From Armigeres subalbatus (lineage: Eukaryota > Arthropoda > Insecta > Diptera > Culicidae): a stretch of 64,000 bases of DNA. Position numbers and translations under genes: made by a program. The notes below the pieces were generated by a model. It worked only from the letters and a program-made list of their open reading frames with translations. It was not told the DNA's origin and made no database searches. Of the stretch, positions 42,104 to 54,967 are shown piece by piece; position 1 is the stretch's first letter, and each line of letters opens with the position of its first letter. The stretch is taken from assembly GCF_024139115.2 (NCBI RefSeq), contig NW_026943328.1:53000-116999 (forward strand). Direction: 5' to 3'.

Positions 42104-42717
42104 TGTTGCGATTGCAATCAAAACTGTTTATTTCCGATTTGGTAACCCGGTGACGAAAGGGTTAAAAAATTCCTTTAATGACAAATTCAATAGAATACAT
42201 TAGATCTATGCTAATTTTAGTTTAAGTATTTTAGATTTTGATTTAGGCTTAGACGATTTCATTGTGCAGTATATAGGTTCAATAGTTCTAACAACTTATA
42301 ATTATTTACTCACGTTTAGTATTACTTGCTGCAATAACAATATTCTTGGTTACTCGTTCTGCGGGGTGGGTTTGCCTGAAGGAAGCAGGTTAGAATTTCA
42401 CATCGCATATGCACTACAAATTTATAAACAGATTTACCTGTATTTGTGACTAATTCTCTAACTAGTATATAATTTAGTATATAATTCAGTTAAGGTAGAT
42501 TTTAAGTTTTAACTAGATTTAGGTATAGAAAATAGCATGATGTATAGTAATTAGGACAAACAATTAATCTTGAAAATTTCACCGTACTCTATTTTTCACT
42601 TATTCGTAAACTTACGCTTTATCATCGTTATGTGCATGACAACTGATGACAGCTTTCATATTTCGTTCAAGGTATTTCGCACAAGGGAGGTTGGTCACAT
42701 TCTGCAGGGATGTAACA
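42104..42717 (-). repeat. 5' LTR of the BEL/Pao element (614 bp)
   Basis: Same length as the 3' LTR and very similar; differences such as TTTAGGC/GATTTAG and CTGAAGG/CTAAAGG are few. It is followed by CTTGT, the right copy of the target duplication. Confidence 0.95.
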
Positions 42718-42848
42718 CTTGTTAATCATATAATTGTACCTGTACGTATGATTTGAAAATAATCTGCAGTGCGATTGAGCACCTTCCATTGTCTATTCGT
42801 TGAAACGATAACCCATGGATGCGATAACCCATTTTCAATATCTAAGTA

Positions 42849-43315
42849 GGGTAACCGTACCCTTAGTGGAGGTAGCACCAATAGTGAAGGTAGTGGGGTT
42901 TTAATGAGATTTATCATAATTATTCACTTTACGATGATTTCAGATAATGCGTCGTGCTTTAAATATCCTGTTAAATGCAACTTATCCTAAGATTTAACTT
43001 GAAAAATTATTGAAAACAATGATTTTCCTTAATAAAATTGACTCCCTTGCACCTATAGTGGTGCAACTGTACCAATAGTGGCGAGTCTCGTAAGAAATCA
43101 ATGGATAGCACCACTATGGGAACCAAAATTAATTTTTATAAGCAATATTTTGTTGTTGTTGATGTTAAATGACATCAATCTCATTTTTGTTAGCAAATTT
43201 ATTAGTTTTTCTTTTGGCTAAGATATTAAAGCTGTAATTTTTCAATAATATCATTTTTTTTAAAATATTTTCTTTTGTGGATCTACTAATACCTCCACTA
43301 TTGGTACCGTTACCC
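42849..43315. mobile_element. MITE (467 bp), TIR GGGTAACCGTACCC/TAGTGGAGGTA
   Basis: Left GGGTAACCGTACCCTTAGTG and inverted right GGGTAACGGTACCAATAGTG continue with GAGGTA, and both ends are flanked by TA. The phrase ACCAATAGTGG or its inverse recurs in the interior. No coding capacity. Confidence 0.85.
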
Positions 43316-43317
43316 TA

Positions 43318-44925
43318 TCAAACATGAGGGTTCTTCTGATTTCATGCAGGCCGATATCACGTTCCGCTCGTTAGGAATGAACTCTTCATTACTATTAAAT
43401 TGTCATGTCGAAAAAGGGACGGACAGTGTCAGTTAGTAAAAAGAAAATGGCAAAACCTTCGTCAACCATTTGTCTGACAACTTTTGACACATGTTCGATA
43501 CATCATGTCTCCCAATAATGCTTTCAATCTGCTCCGCACTGCTATTCGACAGTAATTCCCAGTCGAAGATCCTTTTTCAATTCACTTATTATTATGTTTT
43601 CTTATTTCTCGCAGCAGCAAAATCTTATAATGGCATTTTGTTAAGCCAATTCGATGATGCAATCTGATGAGCCGGAAATCATTTAGTATGAAAACATTAC
43701 TTCTTGTATATCCTTGGCACATGTTTCCTAATAAACTATTTTGTTTACCCATATTTAGTAAGACCAAAAACAATCTGTAACATATGCGCCACCATAGGCC
43801 TGAGCAAAGAATAAAATAATTATTTCGAGGATGCCCCTTCTGCCTCCGATAATATGCCTTCATCTTATCCTTACTCGAGCACCATTTATGAAGATATCCC
43901 ACATGGCATCTAAAGTTACCATTATTAAGTTATATTTTTCGTCTGCAAAGTCAAGATCATTTCCTTCTGATTGCGTAGCCACATAGCGTGAAGTAGCGCC
44001 ATGCCTCAAATATTATAAGGCTATTCTCTATGGAAGTGCTGGGCCGCCAACGCTACGGAACCATTGCTTCCGAGAAAGCCACAAACCGCCTCCCACCTTG
44101 CACCAGTTCCACTTCACCTTAGCCACGAACATCCACCGAACGACCGTTTCGTGCAAATAAAACTAAGCATAAATTTGTTATAAAACACCTTCTATCTTTC
44201 GGATAAATCGCAAATTTTACAGCCCGCATTGCACTACAGGATATTACGGGCCATTCGTTTTCCAGCCCGGTCAAAGTCGAACTTCCTCTCGGGGTACATT
44301 TTCCTTCGCTGTAAAAGGTGTTGCGGTTCGCCACCAACAACAGGCTCCATTCAACACAAGCGCCAGCCAGGGCAGCGTCGTGGTCATAGGTGGAGATGCC
44401 CTAAAAATAATCGCCAAAAGGGCGGCATGAGCACGCACATACCGACTAGGGACAGTCCATACCTGCTCGCCCATCTGTGTGGGGTATTCGGAATGCAATA
44501 GAAACGATGACTGGATGAAAGTGGGCACTGACCCAGCTTTAGTTATGAGCAGAAATTCAAGGTAAACTTTTTCAACGAGGCATCCGCAAAAACTTGAACA
44601 TTCTTGGCTAGCTCGGGTATTGCACATACTGACGCATTTTGTTTAAAAATATTGGAGGGAAAGTTGCAAATGATTTTCTACAAGTTTCATTTCTGGGTGG
44701 AAAACATTTATCTTTGAAAGGACTTGAAATAAGCATTTTCTACTGAAAACCGCACAACATTATCTGTTTTCCATTTGACTAAATTCGATTCGTGGTCAAA
44801 TCTTTCCATTCTGTAGACCTGTGCGCCACCGTGGCATGCGTCCACTGAACGAAAATTGTTAACGGAGACTAATTTGTATATAATGTATAAGGAATGATAA
44901 GAAAGTTATTGTGGACTTTTAGGGG
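43318..44925. other. Unassigned 1.6-kb region
   Basis: No recognised gene or repeat. Frames of up to 118 codons (43582-43902 minus, 44271-44627 minus) show no known domain. 44220-44500 is somewhat richer in G+C. Confidence 0.4.
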
Positions 44926-45065
44926 CATGTTTTTACGTAGTCGAGTGATGAACGAGACACTGAAGACGGCATTACTGTTGAGGTCGAAATACGTATCTAC
45001 CAAAGGTACAATCAAGTGGTGGAAATAAATGGGACTGTACGAACTCGTCTTATGACAAGTATTAT
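44926..45065 (+). mobile_element. Penelope-like element terminal fragment
   Basis: ACGAGACACTGAAGACGG, GTCGAAATACGTATC and AGTGGTGGAAATAAATGGG followed by CTCGTCTTATGACAAG match the other Penelope ends. No coding part is adjacent. Confidence 0.75.
44954..45002 (+). ncRNA. Hammerhead-ribozyme-like core (Penelope end 3)
   Basis: CTGAAGA, a stem related to the one at 37.75 kb but with an A-G mismatch, GAAA and ATACGTATC are all present. Confidence 0.6.
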
Positions 45066-45344
45066 CAGGAATGTAATCACTTTTGGACATCAATACATTT
45101 AAGAAAGCTCATATGGAAATTACATTCACACTCATACAACATGCATTGTCTCTTAGCTTAGGTTAGCTTAGCTTAATTGACTGTATACATCGTAGTTACT
45201 AGTCGTGGTTGGTCGAAGAACAACAAATATGCACAGCTCACCAACTGAATAGTCTTCTTGGGATTAAAAAGCTATTCTCACTAGTCACTGTACATGATTT
45301 TGGGTTTCATTAATTCAAGAACAATAACGATACCGACAACAATT
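45066..45344. other. Unassigned spacer
   Basis: Nothing recognised apart from a short GCTTAGGTTAGCTTAGCTTA repeat near 45155. Confidence 0.4.
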
Positions 45345-45440
45345 TACAATGATATTGAAATACTCAAATCATCTTCCAAACTTAAACGTCTTAGAGGTCT
45401 AAGTTTGGAAGATGATATTAGCATTTCCATATCATTGTAA
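45345..45440. repeat. 96-bp near-perfect hairpin
   Basis: TACAATGATATTGAAATACT through CATCTTCCAAACTTA is repeated inversely from TAAGTTTGGAAGATG to the ATATCATTGTA end, with a 10-bp loop. It could be a very small MITE or a structured RNA source; flanks give no clear target duplication. Confidence 0.7.
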
Positions 45441-45940
45441 CTTTTTTTGTTTTTCATCATTTATTTCGCAGCTTTCACCAAAAGAAGCGGAATTTATTTA
45501 AGTTTTAGGAATTTTATGGATTTTTAGAATTGGACACTTGGTTCCGGAGTCATCCAAGAATTTGAAATGGTTGTAAGTCTTTGAACGCTTCTCGAATATT
45601 AATTCTTAAATATTTTGATTGGAAACGACGCATAAACTATGCCTAATTTGATCAGGAGTTTTATCGGTTCAAAATATGGCCTGTATTCCGGATTTCGAAC
45701 GTTCCGCCGGAACCTGTACCGGGGTCACTTAACGGGAATAGTCGAATACCATCATGTTACACATTAAACTTCATGATTTCATAATTTATGGCAATCTATG
45801 GTAGATGTGTACTTCCTGGACCGTATTTGAACCGATTGGAACCGGTAAGCGGTTTTACCGAGTACAGGTTCAAGCGAACCAACGACCGAGCGGATTTAAC
45901 CTAATTTTCGCAACGTCATCATACAGTCAGAAAGCATTAA
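45441..45940. other. Unassigned flank of minisatellite block 2
   Basis: No gene recognised. The 3' border with the array near 45942 is sharp. Confidence 0.4.
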
Positions 45941-45942
45941 GA

Positions 45943-48710
45943 GACTCCTCCGGAAGTTCCTCCGGAAGTTCCTCCAGGAACTCCTCCGGAAGTTCCTCCA
46001 GGAACTCCTCCGGAAGTTCCTCCAGGAACTCCTCCGGAAGTTCCTCCAGGAACTCCTCCGGAAGTTCCTCCAGGAACTCCTCCGGAAGTTCCACAAATTC
46101 CTCCGGAAGTTTTTCCAGGAACTCCTACGGAAGTTCCTCCGGGAATTCCTCCGGAAGTTCCTCCGGGAATTCCTCCGGAAGTTCCTCCGGGAATTCCTCC
46201 GGAAGTTCCTCCAGGAACTCCTCCGGAAGTTCCTCCAGGAACTCCTCCGGAAGTTCCTCCAGGAACTCCTCCGGAAGTTCCTCCAGGAACTCCTCCGGAA
46301 GTTCCTCCGGGCACTCCTCCGGAAGTTCCTCCAGGAACTCCTCCGGAAGTTCCTCCAGGAACTCCTCCGGAAGTTCCTCCAGGAACTCCTCCGGAAGTTC
46401 CTCCGGGAACTCCTCCGGAAGTTCCTCCGGGAACTCCTCCGGAAGTTCCTCCAGGAACTCCTCCGAAGTTCCTCCGGGAACTCCTCCGAAGTTCCTCCAG
46501 GAACTCCTCCGGAAGTTCCTCCGGGAACTCCTCCGGAAGTTCCTCCGGAACTCCTCCGGAAGTTCCTCCGAACTCCTCCGGAAGTTCCTCCAGGAACTCC
46601 TCCGGAAGTTCCTCCGGGAACTCCTCCGGAAGTTCCTCCAGGAACTCCTCCGGAAGTTCCTCCAGGAACTCCTCCGGAAGTTCCTCCGGGAACTCCTCCG
46701 GAAGTTCCTCAGGAACTCCTCCGGAAGTTCCTCCGGGAACTCCTCCGGAAGTTCCTCCGGGAACTCCTCCGGAAGTTCCTCCGGGAACTCCTCCGGAAGG
46801 TCATCCGGGAACTCCTCAGGACCTTCCTCCGGGCACACCTCGGAAACTTCCTCCGGGAACTCCACCCGAAGCGCCTCCGGAAACTCCTCCGGGAGTCCCT
46901 CCGCGAACTCCTCCGGAAGTTCCTCCGGGAACTCCTCCGGAAGTTCCTCCGGGAACTCCTCCGGAGGTTCCTCCGGGAACTCCTCCGGAAGTTCTTCCGA
47001 ACTCCTCCAGGAAGTTCCTCCGGAAGTTCCTCCGGGAACTCCTCCGGAAGTTCCTCCAGGAACTCCTCCGGAAGTTCCTCCGGGAACTCCTCGGAAGTTC
47101 CTCCAGGAACTCCTCCGGAAGTTCCTCCGGGAACTCCTCCGGAAGTTCCTCCAGGAACTCCTCCGGAAGTTCCTCCGGGAACTCCTCGGAAGTTCCTCCG
47201 GGAACTCCTCCGGAAGTTCCTCCGGAACTCCTCCGGAAGTTCCTCCGGGAACTCCTCCGGAAGTTTCTCCAGGAACTCCTCCGGAAGTTCACCCGGGAAC
47301 TCCTCCGCCGGAAGTTCCTCCGGGAACTCCTCCGGAAGTTCCTCCAGGAACTCCTCCGGAAGTTCCTCCGGGAACTCCTCCGGAAGTTCCTCCAGGAGCT
47401 CCTCCGGAAGTTCCTCCAGGAACTCCTCCGGAAGTTCCTCCAGGAACTCCTCCGGAAGCTCCTCCAGGAACTACTCCAGAAGTTCCTCCAGGAACTCCTC
47501 CGGAAGTTCCTCCAAGGAACTCCTCCGGAAGTTCCTCCAGGAACTCCTCCGGAAGTTCCTCCAGGAACTCATTCGGAAGTTCCTCCAGGAACTCTTTCGG
47601 AAGTTTCTCAGGGAACTCTTCCGGAAGTTTCTCCGGGAACTCCTCCGGAAGTTCCTCTGGGAAATCCTCCGGTAGTTACTTCGGGAACTCCTCCGGTAGT
47701 TCCTCCGGGAACTCCTCCGGTAGTACCTCCGGGAACTCCTCCGGTAGTTCCTCCGGGAACTCCTCCGGTACTTCCTCCGGGAATTTCTCCGGAAGTTCCT
47801 CCGGAACTCCTCCGGAAGTTCCTCCGGGAACTCCTCCGGAAGTTCCTCCGGGAACTCCTCCGGAAGTTCCTCCGGGAACTCCTCCGAAGTTCCTCCGGGA
47901 ACTCCTCCGGAAGTTCCTCCAGGAACTCCTCCGGAAGTTCCTCCGGAACTCCTCCGGAAGTTCCTCCGGGAACTCCTCCGAAGTTCCTCCGGGAACTCCT
48001 CCGGAAGTTCCTCCGAACTCCTCCGGAAGTTCCTCAGGAACTCCTCCGGAAGTTCCTCCAGGAACTCCTCCGGAAGTTCCTCCGGGAACTCCTCCGGAAG
48101 TTCCTCCGGGAACTCCTCCGGAAGTTCCTCCGAACTCCTCCGGAAGTTCCTCCAGAACTGCTCCGAAAGTTCCTCCGAGAACTCCTCCGGTAGTTCTTTC
48201 GGAAACCCTTATCGGAAGTTCCTCCGGGAACACCTCCGAAAGTTCCTCCGGGAACTCTTCCGGAAGTTCCTCCGGGAACTCACTCCGGAAGTTCCTCCGG
48301 GAACTCCTCCGGAAGTTCCTCCGGGAACTCCTCCGGAAGTTCCTCCAGGAACTCCTCCGGAAGTTCCTCCAGGAACTCCTCCGGAAGTTCCTCCGAACTC
48401 CTCCGGAAGTTCCTCCAGGAACTCCTCCAAGTTCCTCCGAACTACTCCGGAAGTTCCTCCGGGAATTCCTCCGGAAGTTCCTCCGGAACTCCTCCGGAGC
48501 TTCCTCCGGAGGTTCCTCCAGGAACTTCCACCGGAGGTTCCTCCAGGAACTTCCACCGGAGGTTCCTCCAGGAACTTCCACCGGAGGTTCCTCCAGGAAC
48601 TTCCTCCGGAGGTTCCTCCAGGAACTTCCTCCGGAAGTTCCTCCAGGAGTTCCTCCGGAAGTTCCTCCAGGAATTCCTCCGGAAGTTCCCTAAGAAATTC
48701 TTCCGGAAGA
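45943..48710 (+). repeat. Minisatellite block 2 (GGAACTCC/GGAAGTTCC variant)
   Basis: The unit is 24 bp: AGGAACTCCTCC followed by GGAAGTTCCTCC, with GGGAACTCC and GGGAATTCC variants. It is the same family as blocks 1 and 3 but with ACTCC replacing ATTCC, so this array expanded from its own variant. Because the unit is a multiple of three, long frames remain open (962 codons on the plus strand). These are not taken as a gene. A sub-block with GGAACTTCCACCGGAGG units lies near 48500-48610. Confidence 0.97.
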
Positions 48711-49440
48711 TCTTCCAGGAAGTACTCGGGAATTTCCCCCTGGAGTTCTTCCCGGAATTTTTCGGAAAGTTTCTCCAGGAATTGCACTGGAAGTTTCTTC
48801 AGGAATTCCTCAACACAGTTTCTTCAAGAATTCCTCAGAAAATTTCTTCAGGAATTCCTTCGGAAGCTCCTTAAGGCATTCCTCCAGAAGTTCCTCCGGA
48901 AGTTCCTGAAGGAATTCCTTCGGAAGTTCCTAAAGGAATTCATTCGGAAGTTTCTCAAAGAATTCCTTCGGAAGTTTCTCTAGCAAATGCTTTCGAGAAG
49001 ACACTCCTTAAAGCTCCTACAGAATTTCCTTTGGAGGTTTGTCAAGAACTGCCGTCAGAATTATATATTATTCCTTTAGAGCCCAGAAATTCCACTAGGA
49101 AGAACTCCACTACCTGATAATTCTTTAAGATTTCTTTATACTAGTCCCCAATGAATTTCACCATTAATTTCTCAAGAAATTCCCCTGAGAATCCCTTCTG
49201 AAACTCTCGCTGGAGCTCCTCCAGCAATTACACCAAGGACTCCGAATAAATGATTCCGAGAGCTATACACAAATAACTTCGGGAAATCTTCAGAAAATTT
49301 CACTAAATCTATTTCTTGAAATTCACTGAAAGTTCTTTGGAATCCACTTCTTATTCACTCTCCGGTAATTCTTCCAGAAATTTCAAATCAGCTCAAATGA
49401 GAATTCTTCAGAGAGTTGCACGCCTGAAAATCATTTAGGA
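48711..49440 (+). repeat. Decayed tail of minisatellite block 2
   Basis: AGGAATTCCTTCGGAAGTTC-type units become progressively mutated up to about 49000 and are faint up to about 49440. Confidence 0.7.
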
Positions 49441-50264
49441 ATTCTTTTGATTTCTATTAGGCATTGTCCTGAACAGAGCATAAAATATTCATCATCATGA
49501 AGCAACTTCAGTCCGAATTTTGACAAACATCGCATGATTATTCAAAACATAGAATGACATAGTCAAACGACTGTTCCATCAACTCATTCATTCGACTGTC
49601 ACTGAGTGTGCTTACTATGTGCAGAAAAAAACAAATTTAATATTGTTTATATTTATGTTTACCGTTGAAAGGGCATCGCGGATGCAAATCGGATCCAGTT
49701 CTATGTGACAAATTACTTCACTCAATCAAAACGTGTTCAGATTTCAGATAATTTATCGATTTGTAGAATGTGCATAAATATTCAATGACTACATAATATT
49801 CGACTGAATATTGACAGTCCAGAGCCGACTATGAATGTGCCTGGAAGCGAGCTGACAAGTGAAGAAAGGTGGTCTTCACCAGAAAAATTCGATTATTTTA
49901 CACCCTGGTCCTGAATATTCATTAAAAAAAATCTCTGCAAATTCTTCCGGATAATCAAAAAGTTCTACAAAAAAAAAAATACTGAAAAAACTCATCAGAA
50001 ACTGTGACTCACAATACACCGTGAACTTGTTAGTTTACGAATTCATGTATACTTTTTTTTTAATATACTTTAAAAAAAATCGAAACTTCCGTACTGGATC
50101 ATTGGTTTTATGGGCGTTTCGTGCGTTTTACTTTTGGTGCGAATGTAAACCTTTTAAGACCACAGTTTCCTCTAAAACCCTTAATTGTTTGTTGCTTTTC
50201 TTGTTTCGTGTTTCTTGTTTCTTTCTGTTTTCTTCCTACATTACGGCTCTTACTAACTACCGTT
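49441..50264. other. Unassigned region
   Basis: AT-rich, no recognised gene or repeat. The 102-codon plus-strand frame at 50021 has no known domain. Confidence 0.4.
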
Positions 50265-51455
50265 CTGACTCGAAGTCCGGACACCTAAGCACTGGTGAAT
50301 TTTCAGTTCAATATTTCAAACGGAATTAAGTACTTGACACTGAGTGATAACACACCCTGTCAAGATTAACTTATCAAATTTGCTGTAGTGTACTGAAAAT
50401 TACATTTTTATGCACGAAATAGCTAATATAATCGAAAACATTGAACATCGCTTGCTTCGAAATCCGGACACAGTATGAGGGATGCTTCAAATACCGGACA
50501 ATTTTGCTTCGAATCTCCGGACACTTCGAGTTTGGCTATCTTAATTCTCAAATAGCCAATTTAATCCGTTCAAAAACAACTAGGATTTAGCATTCATATT
50601 TCTCGACTAATATAAATCCGTAAGGTAAGGTTTCTATACACATTTGTATGGAAATCTGGCATCCCCCGGTTGTATGTGCCATCTGAAGTTTCTGCTCCGA
50701 GATTGACCAGGACTACCAAAAACAGCATTTGAAACCAAGCAGGAGCATTTAACAGCAATATACAACATTCGGAACCTAATAATTTCATACAATCTCCCCC
50801 CTCTCCTTTTTCCAAGGTAGAACGCTTTTTTGACATTTGACGTGTCTGTGGGTAATGAAATATTTTCGTCAATACTACCTCTCAAATTCAACGTGGGTAA
50901 GCTGCAATTAGTGGTATTTATGTGTCTTTTGAAAACCATTTCACATTGCTTTTAGAAATCAAGGATTGATAGGAGCGATTGAAATAATGAATTCATGCGG
51001 ATTGATAAATCCGGGCGTGTCCGTTGTTGAGTTTGTTTTACTGTTTGTATGTTGAGTTTGTTTTACTTGACGGGAGTCGTTCACAATGTGTCTTTTTATA
51101 CAATTCTGTTAAAAAGCTAGTTTAACGAACTTGTTTTTTTCTACAAAAATGTGAATGTTTAAAAAAATACATTTGAAGACAACCTTTCACTAGAAACTGA
51201 AGGTAATTTTTGCTACTTGTGTACGATTAATAAAGTGACATTATTTATTATATGTGTTTAAGTGTATATCGATATGCTGAGAGCAAGCTATGTTCCTTTT
51301 GGAGTGTAGCAACTCAAATGTAATGAAATTGTTACTATGATTACTTATTACGGGAAAATATATTAAGCTCTTTTAGTGGAATGTATTAAACCGTCTAAGA
51401 CGAATTAAGTACTGTCCATTTAATTCCACTAGTTAATTTCCGTTATCTTTGCAGA

Positions 51456-51500
51456 TACGTATTTCGACCACAACTGTGTGGTCGTCTTCAGTGTCTTGTA
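51456..51500 (-). ncRNA. Hammerhead-ribozyme-like core (Penelope end 4)
   Basis: Minus-strand CTGAAGA, perfect stem CGACCAC/GTGGTCG with loop ACAGTT, GAAA and ATACGTATC. Confidence 0.7.
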
Positions 51501-51649
51501 CTCGACTCGACTTGAAGAAAACAATCGCAACTTACACTATTTATACTACGCTAGGTACCTAATCTAATCTTATTTGCCTACTTTATTTACCTATACTGTA
51601 AATTACTTTATTGTTTAGGTAGAAACTTGAAGAGCCAAGAGCTGCCATT

Positions 51650-52746
51650 TCCCTGATCCTTATTCAACAGCGCTGTTTGTACCTGTCGGTGGATTTCCAA
51701 ACTCTCAATACATCGAGTTTCCATGGGGAAGAGACATTTCTTAAGATTTTAATATTTGATGCCGTAATTGGGTGATTTTCCTTATACATGCTCTGCTACC
51801 TTAGATCTAAATTCGTAATGTAATCCCTTATCGTTTTCTCTTTTCGCCTTACTCACTTCCGCCATATGTTCCTTGAACCTTATATCTAATGATCTTTTGT
51901 TTGGCCTACATAGATTTTTCACATTGGGAACAACTTATCTTATAAACGCCTGCCTTATTCAACATTTCTACTTTATCCTTCGTTGAACCCAATAGAGACT
52001 TGAGTTGGTTGCTTCTACTGGAGAATACTAGATCGATGCCGAATTTCCTTAGTCGAGGGCGTAGCTGGTTGGTGATGTGTTTATCATATGGGACTGAAAC
52101 TCTTTTCAGCGGCTCCTCTATCGGTGTCAGCGTTGTATGTCCATTTCGTCGTAGGGTCCTTTCCTTCTTGTTGATGATCGCTCGTATAGTCCTCTCCTGG
52201 TATCCGTTGATCTTCGCTGTTTCCAAGATGTATTGTAGTTCCTTCGTTTTTCCTTCTTCGCTCAGGGGTATCGTCTGCATCCTGTGGATCATGTGATGAA
52301 ATGCTGCCATTTTATGTTGGTACGAATGGTTCGATGTATATGGGATGACTCTCATGGTGTTCGTGGGCTTCCTGTAGATTTCGAGGCTCAATGTTGTATT
52401 TGCTTCCCTGATGACTAGTAGATCCAAGAAAGGTAGTTTACCTTCTTTTTCCTCTTCGAAGGTAAATTTGATGTCCTTATGCACGTTGTTTATCGCTTCC
52501 AAAATCCTGGGTAGATCCTTTCGGTTGATGATGCTGAAAATATCGTCGACGTATCTCCACCACTTCTGGGGTAGTATTCCTTGTTCTTGTAGGTTGTTCT
52601 CCAGATTCGCCATGAACAGTTCGCACAAAAACGGTGATAGCGGATTTCCATCGGTGCTCCTTTCGTCTGTTTGTAGTAGTTGCCACGAAATGTGAAGTAG
52701 TTCTCCGTCATGCATAGCCTTGCCAGATTTAGGTACATCTTCACCT
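51650..52746 (-). pseudogene. Penelope-like RT and endonuclease, 5'-truncated copy
   Basis: The frame starts inside the RT domain (about at the MYLNLARLCMTENYF stretch) and keeps NPLSPFLCELFMANLE, the catalytic WWRYVDDIFSII, KLPFLDLLVIRE and HKMAAFHHMIHRMQTIPL. Near 51920 it reaches the GIY-YIG-type endonuclease start AGVYKISCSQCEK and then a frameshift: five A residues stand where the other copy has six. The remainder to about 51650 is out of frame. The enzyme pair would cut DNA and copy the element RNA onto it. RT is intact from its start in this copy, but the N-terminal third is missing. Confidence 0.9.
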
Positions 52747-52751
52747 ACAAT

Positions 52752-54860
52752 ATGCATTTGAAGTTAGCGAAGGATAACCCGGAATCATTCGACCTGTTTT
52801 TGAAGAAGGTAAAGAGGGCAGAAGAATGTGAATCAGACCGGAAGCGGAGACTGCACAGGAAAAAACTGAACAAATTGCGAGTGAAATCAGCAGAGGAAAT
52901 CCGTACTGACAAACCCACCGTACAGATCATCGAAGGATTCGTCGTGAACCGTTCGACACAGCAGTTTACGGAGGAACAACTAGCTCACCTCAACAAGGGA
53001 CTGGGGTATGCGATCACACAGAAATCAGACGTGGAACAGATCATCGTGGACATGGAGACAGCGATTTCCCGAAACATCGAGCAACAGGATCAAAATACAG
53101 CGAGGAACATCGTGGCAGACGCCATCAAAGAAGGACGGCACGGGACAACGAACCATGACGAAAGGAGGATTCTAAAGGAGCTTAAGGAAAAACCAGTATA
53201 CTACGTAAAAGCCGAAAAAGGAAACGCAGTAGTGGTAATGGATAAAGAGGACCACGACGAACAGATGACGACGAAAATCAACGGAGGACCCTATAGACAA
53301 TTGAGAGGGGATCCGCCACCAGGAATTAATACGACTCACGGACAAAACAATAAAGGAGTGTAAGGCAATCATCGGAGAAGCAAATCCGGTGCTACCAAGT
53401 ATTAAATGATTACCAAAGATCCATAAACTCAGGAAGGAGATGCGAGAGATAGTTACATTGTCACCTCTACCCAAAACCGGGCCAAATGGTTAGTGACGGA
53501 GTTCCAAAGTATGCCGATTCCCCAGCAAGTCAGTCATCTACAGCTAGGAGTTCGCCCAGAAGCTGTTGGAATCAGGACACATCGAAGAAGAGGACATAAT
53601 GGTATCATTCGACGTAGCGGCATTGTTCCCTAGCGTTCCAGTGAAAGATGCTCTGAATCTTCTAGAGGATTGGCTGCTAACACAAAGGACGGAAACAACA
53701 TGGCGAGGAAAGGTGAAGATGTACCTAAATCTGGCAAGGCTATGCATGACGGAGAACTACTTCACATTTCGTGGCAACTACTACAAACAGACGAAAGGAG
53801 CACCGATGGAAATCCGCTATCACCGTTTTTGAAAGTGCCGAACTGTTCATGGCGAATCTGGAGAACAACCTACAAGAACAAGGAATACTACCCCAGAAGT
53901 GGTGGAGATACGTCGACGATATTTTCAGCATCATCAACCGAAAGGATCTACCCAGCATTTTGGAAGCGATAAACAACGTGCATAAGGACATCAAATTTAC
54001 CTTCGAAGAGGAAAAGAAGGTAAACTACCCTTCTTGGATCTACTAGTCATCAGGGAAGCAAATACAACATTGAGCCTCGAAATCTACAGGAAGCCCACGA
54101 ACACCATGAGAGTCATCCCATATACATCGAACCATTCGTACCAACATAAAATGGCAGCATTTCATCACATGATCCACAGGATGCAGACGATACCCCTGAG
54201 CGAAGAAGGAAAAACGAAGGAACTACAATACATCTTGGAAACAGCGAAGATCAACGGATACCAGGAGAGGACTATACGAGCGATCATCAACAAGAAGGAA
54301 AGGACCCTACGACGAAATGGACATACAACGCTGACACCGATAGAGGAGCCGCTGAAAAGAGTTTCAGTCCCATATGATAAACACATCACCAACCAGCTAC
54401 GCCCTCGACTAAGGAAATTCGGCATCGATCTAGTATTCTCCAGTAGAAGCAACCAACTCTAGTCTCTATTGGGTTCAACGAAGGATAAAGTAGAAATGTT
54501 GAATAAGGCAGGCGTTTATAAGATAAGTTGTTCCCAATGTGAAAAAATCTATGTAGGCCAAACATGAAGATCATTAGATATAAGGTTCAAGGAACATATG
54601 GCGGAAGTGAAGTGAAGGCGAAAAGAGAAAACGATAAGGGATTACATTACGAATTTAGATCTAAGGTAGCAGAGCATGTGTATAAGGAAAATCACCCAAT
54701 TACGGCATCAAATATTAAAATCTTAAGAAATGTCTCTTCCCCATGGAAACTCGATGTGGCTGAGAGTTTGGAAATCCACCGACAGGTACAAACAGCGCTG
54801 TTGAATAAGGATCAGGGAAATGGCAGCTCTTGGCTCTTCAAGTTTCTACCTAAACAATAA
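52752..54860 (+). pseudogene. Penelope-like RT and GIY-YIG endonuclease, longer copy
   Basis: The N-terminal domain (52752-53363) includes RKKLNKLRVKSAEEI and PVYYVKAEKGNAVVVMDKED, typical upstream of Penelope RT. After a frameshift near 53330 follow stop-containing sequence with LPKIHKLRKEM, then MVSFDVAALFPSVPVKDAL (first catalytic Asp) and ENYFTFRGNYYKQTKGAPM. A small insertion near 53830 causes another frameshift. The catalytic WWRYVDDIFSII, FLDL, IYRKPTNTMRVIPY and HKMAAFHHM blocks continue to 54462. The endonuclease region has AGVYKISCSQCEKIYVGQT (about 54505-54565) and a tail ending FKFLPKQ. The copy is dead through several lesions. Confidence 0.9.
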
Positions 54861-54967
54861 AGTAATTTACAGTATAGGTAAATAAAGTAGGCAAATAAGA
54901 TTAGATTAGGTACCTAGCGTAGTATAAATAGTGTAAGTTGCGATTGTTTTCTTCAAGTCGAGTCGAG

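Larger units (their letters stand above)
30280..42717 (-). mobile_element. BEL/Pao LTR retrotransposon, nearly full-length but defective
   Basis: Two 614-bp LTRs bound the element and CTTGT is duplicated at 30275-30279 and 42718-42722, the 5-bp target duplication typical of BEL/Pao. Gag, protease, RT, RNase H and integrase follow in family order on the minus strand. All are broken by frameshifts or insertions. Gag is split by a TRIM-like element, and the leader between the 5' LTR and gag is filled with LINE and Penelope fragments. I see no env-like gene. Confidence 0.92.

Noticed and set aside
30440..42449. Identical 61-codon frames at 30440-30625 and 42264-42449
   Set aside because: Both lie in the BEL/Pao LTRs, on the strand opposite to the element's own genes.
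45805..48787. Open frames of up to 962 codons in block 2, including one that begins in unique sequence at 45805
   Set aside because: Same stop-free repeat effect. The unique start simply runs into the array; no signal peptide or domain is seen.
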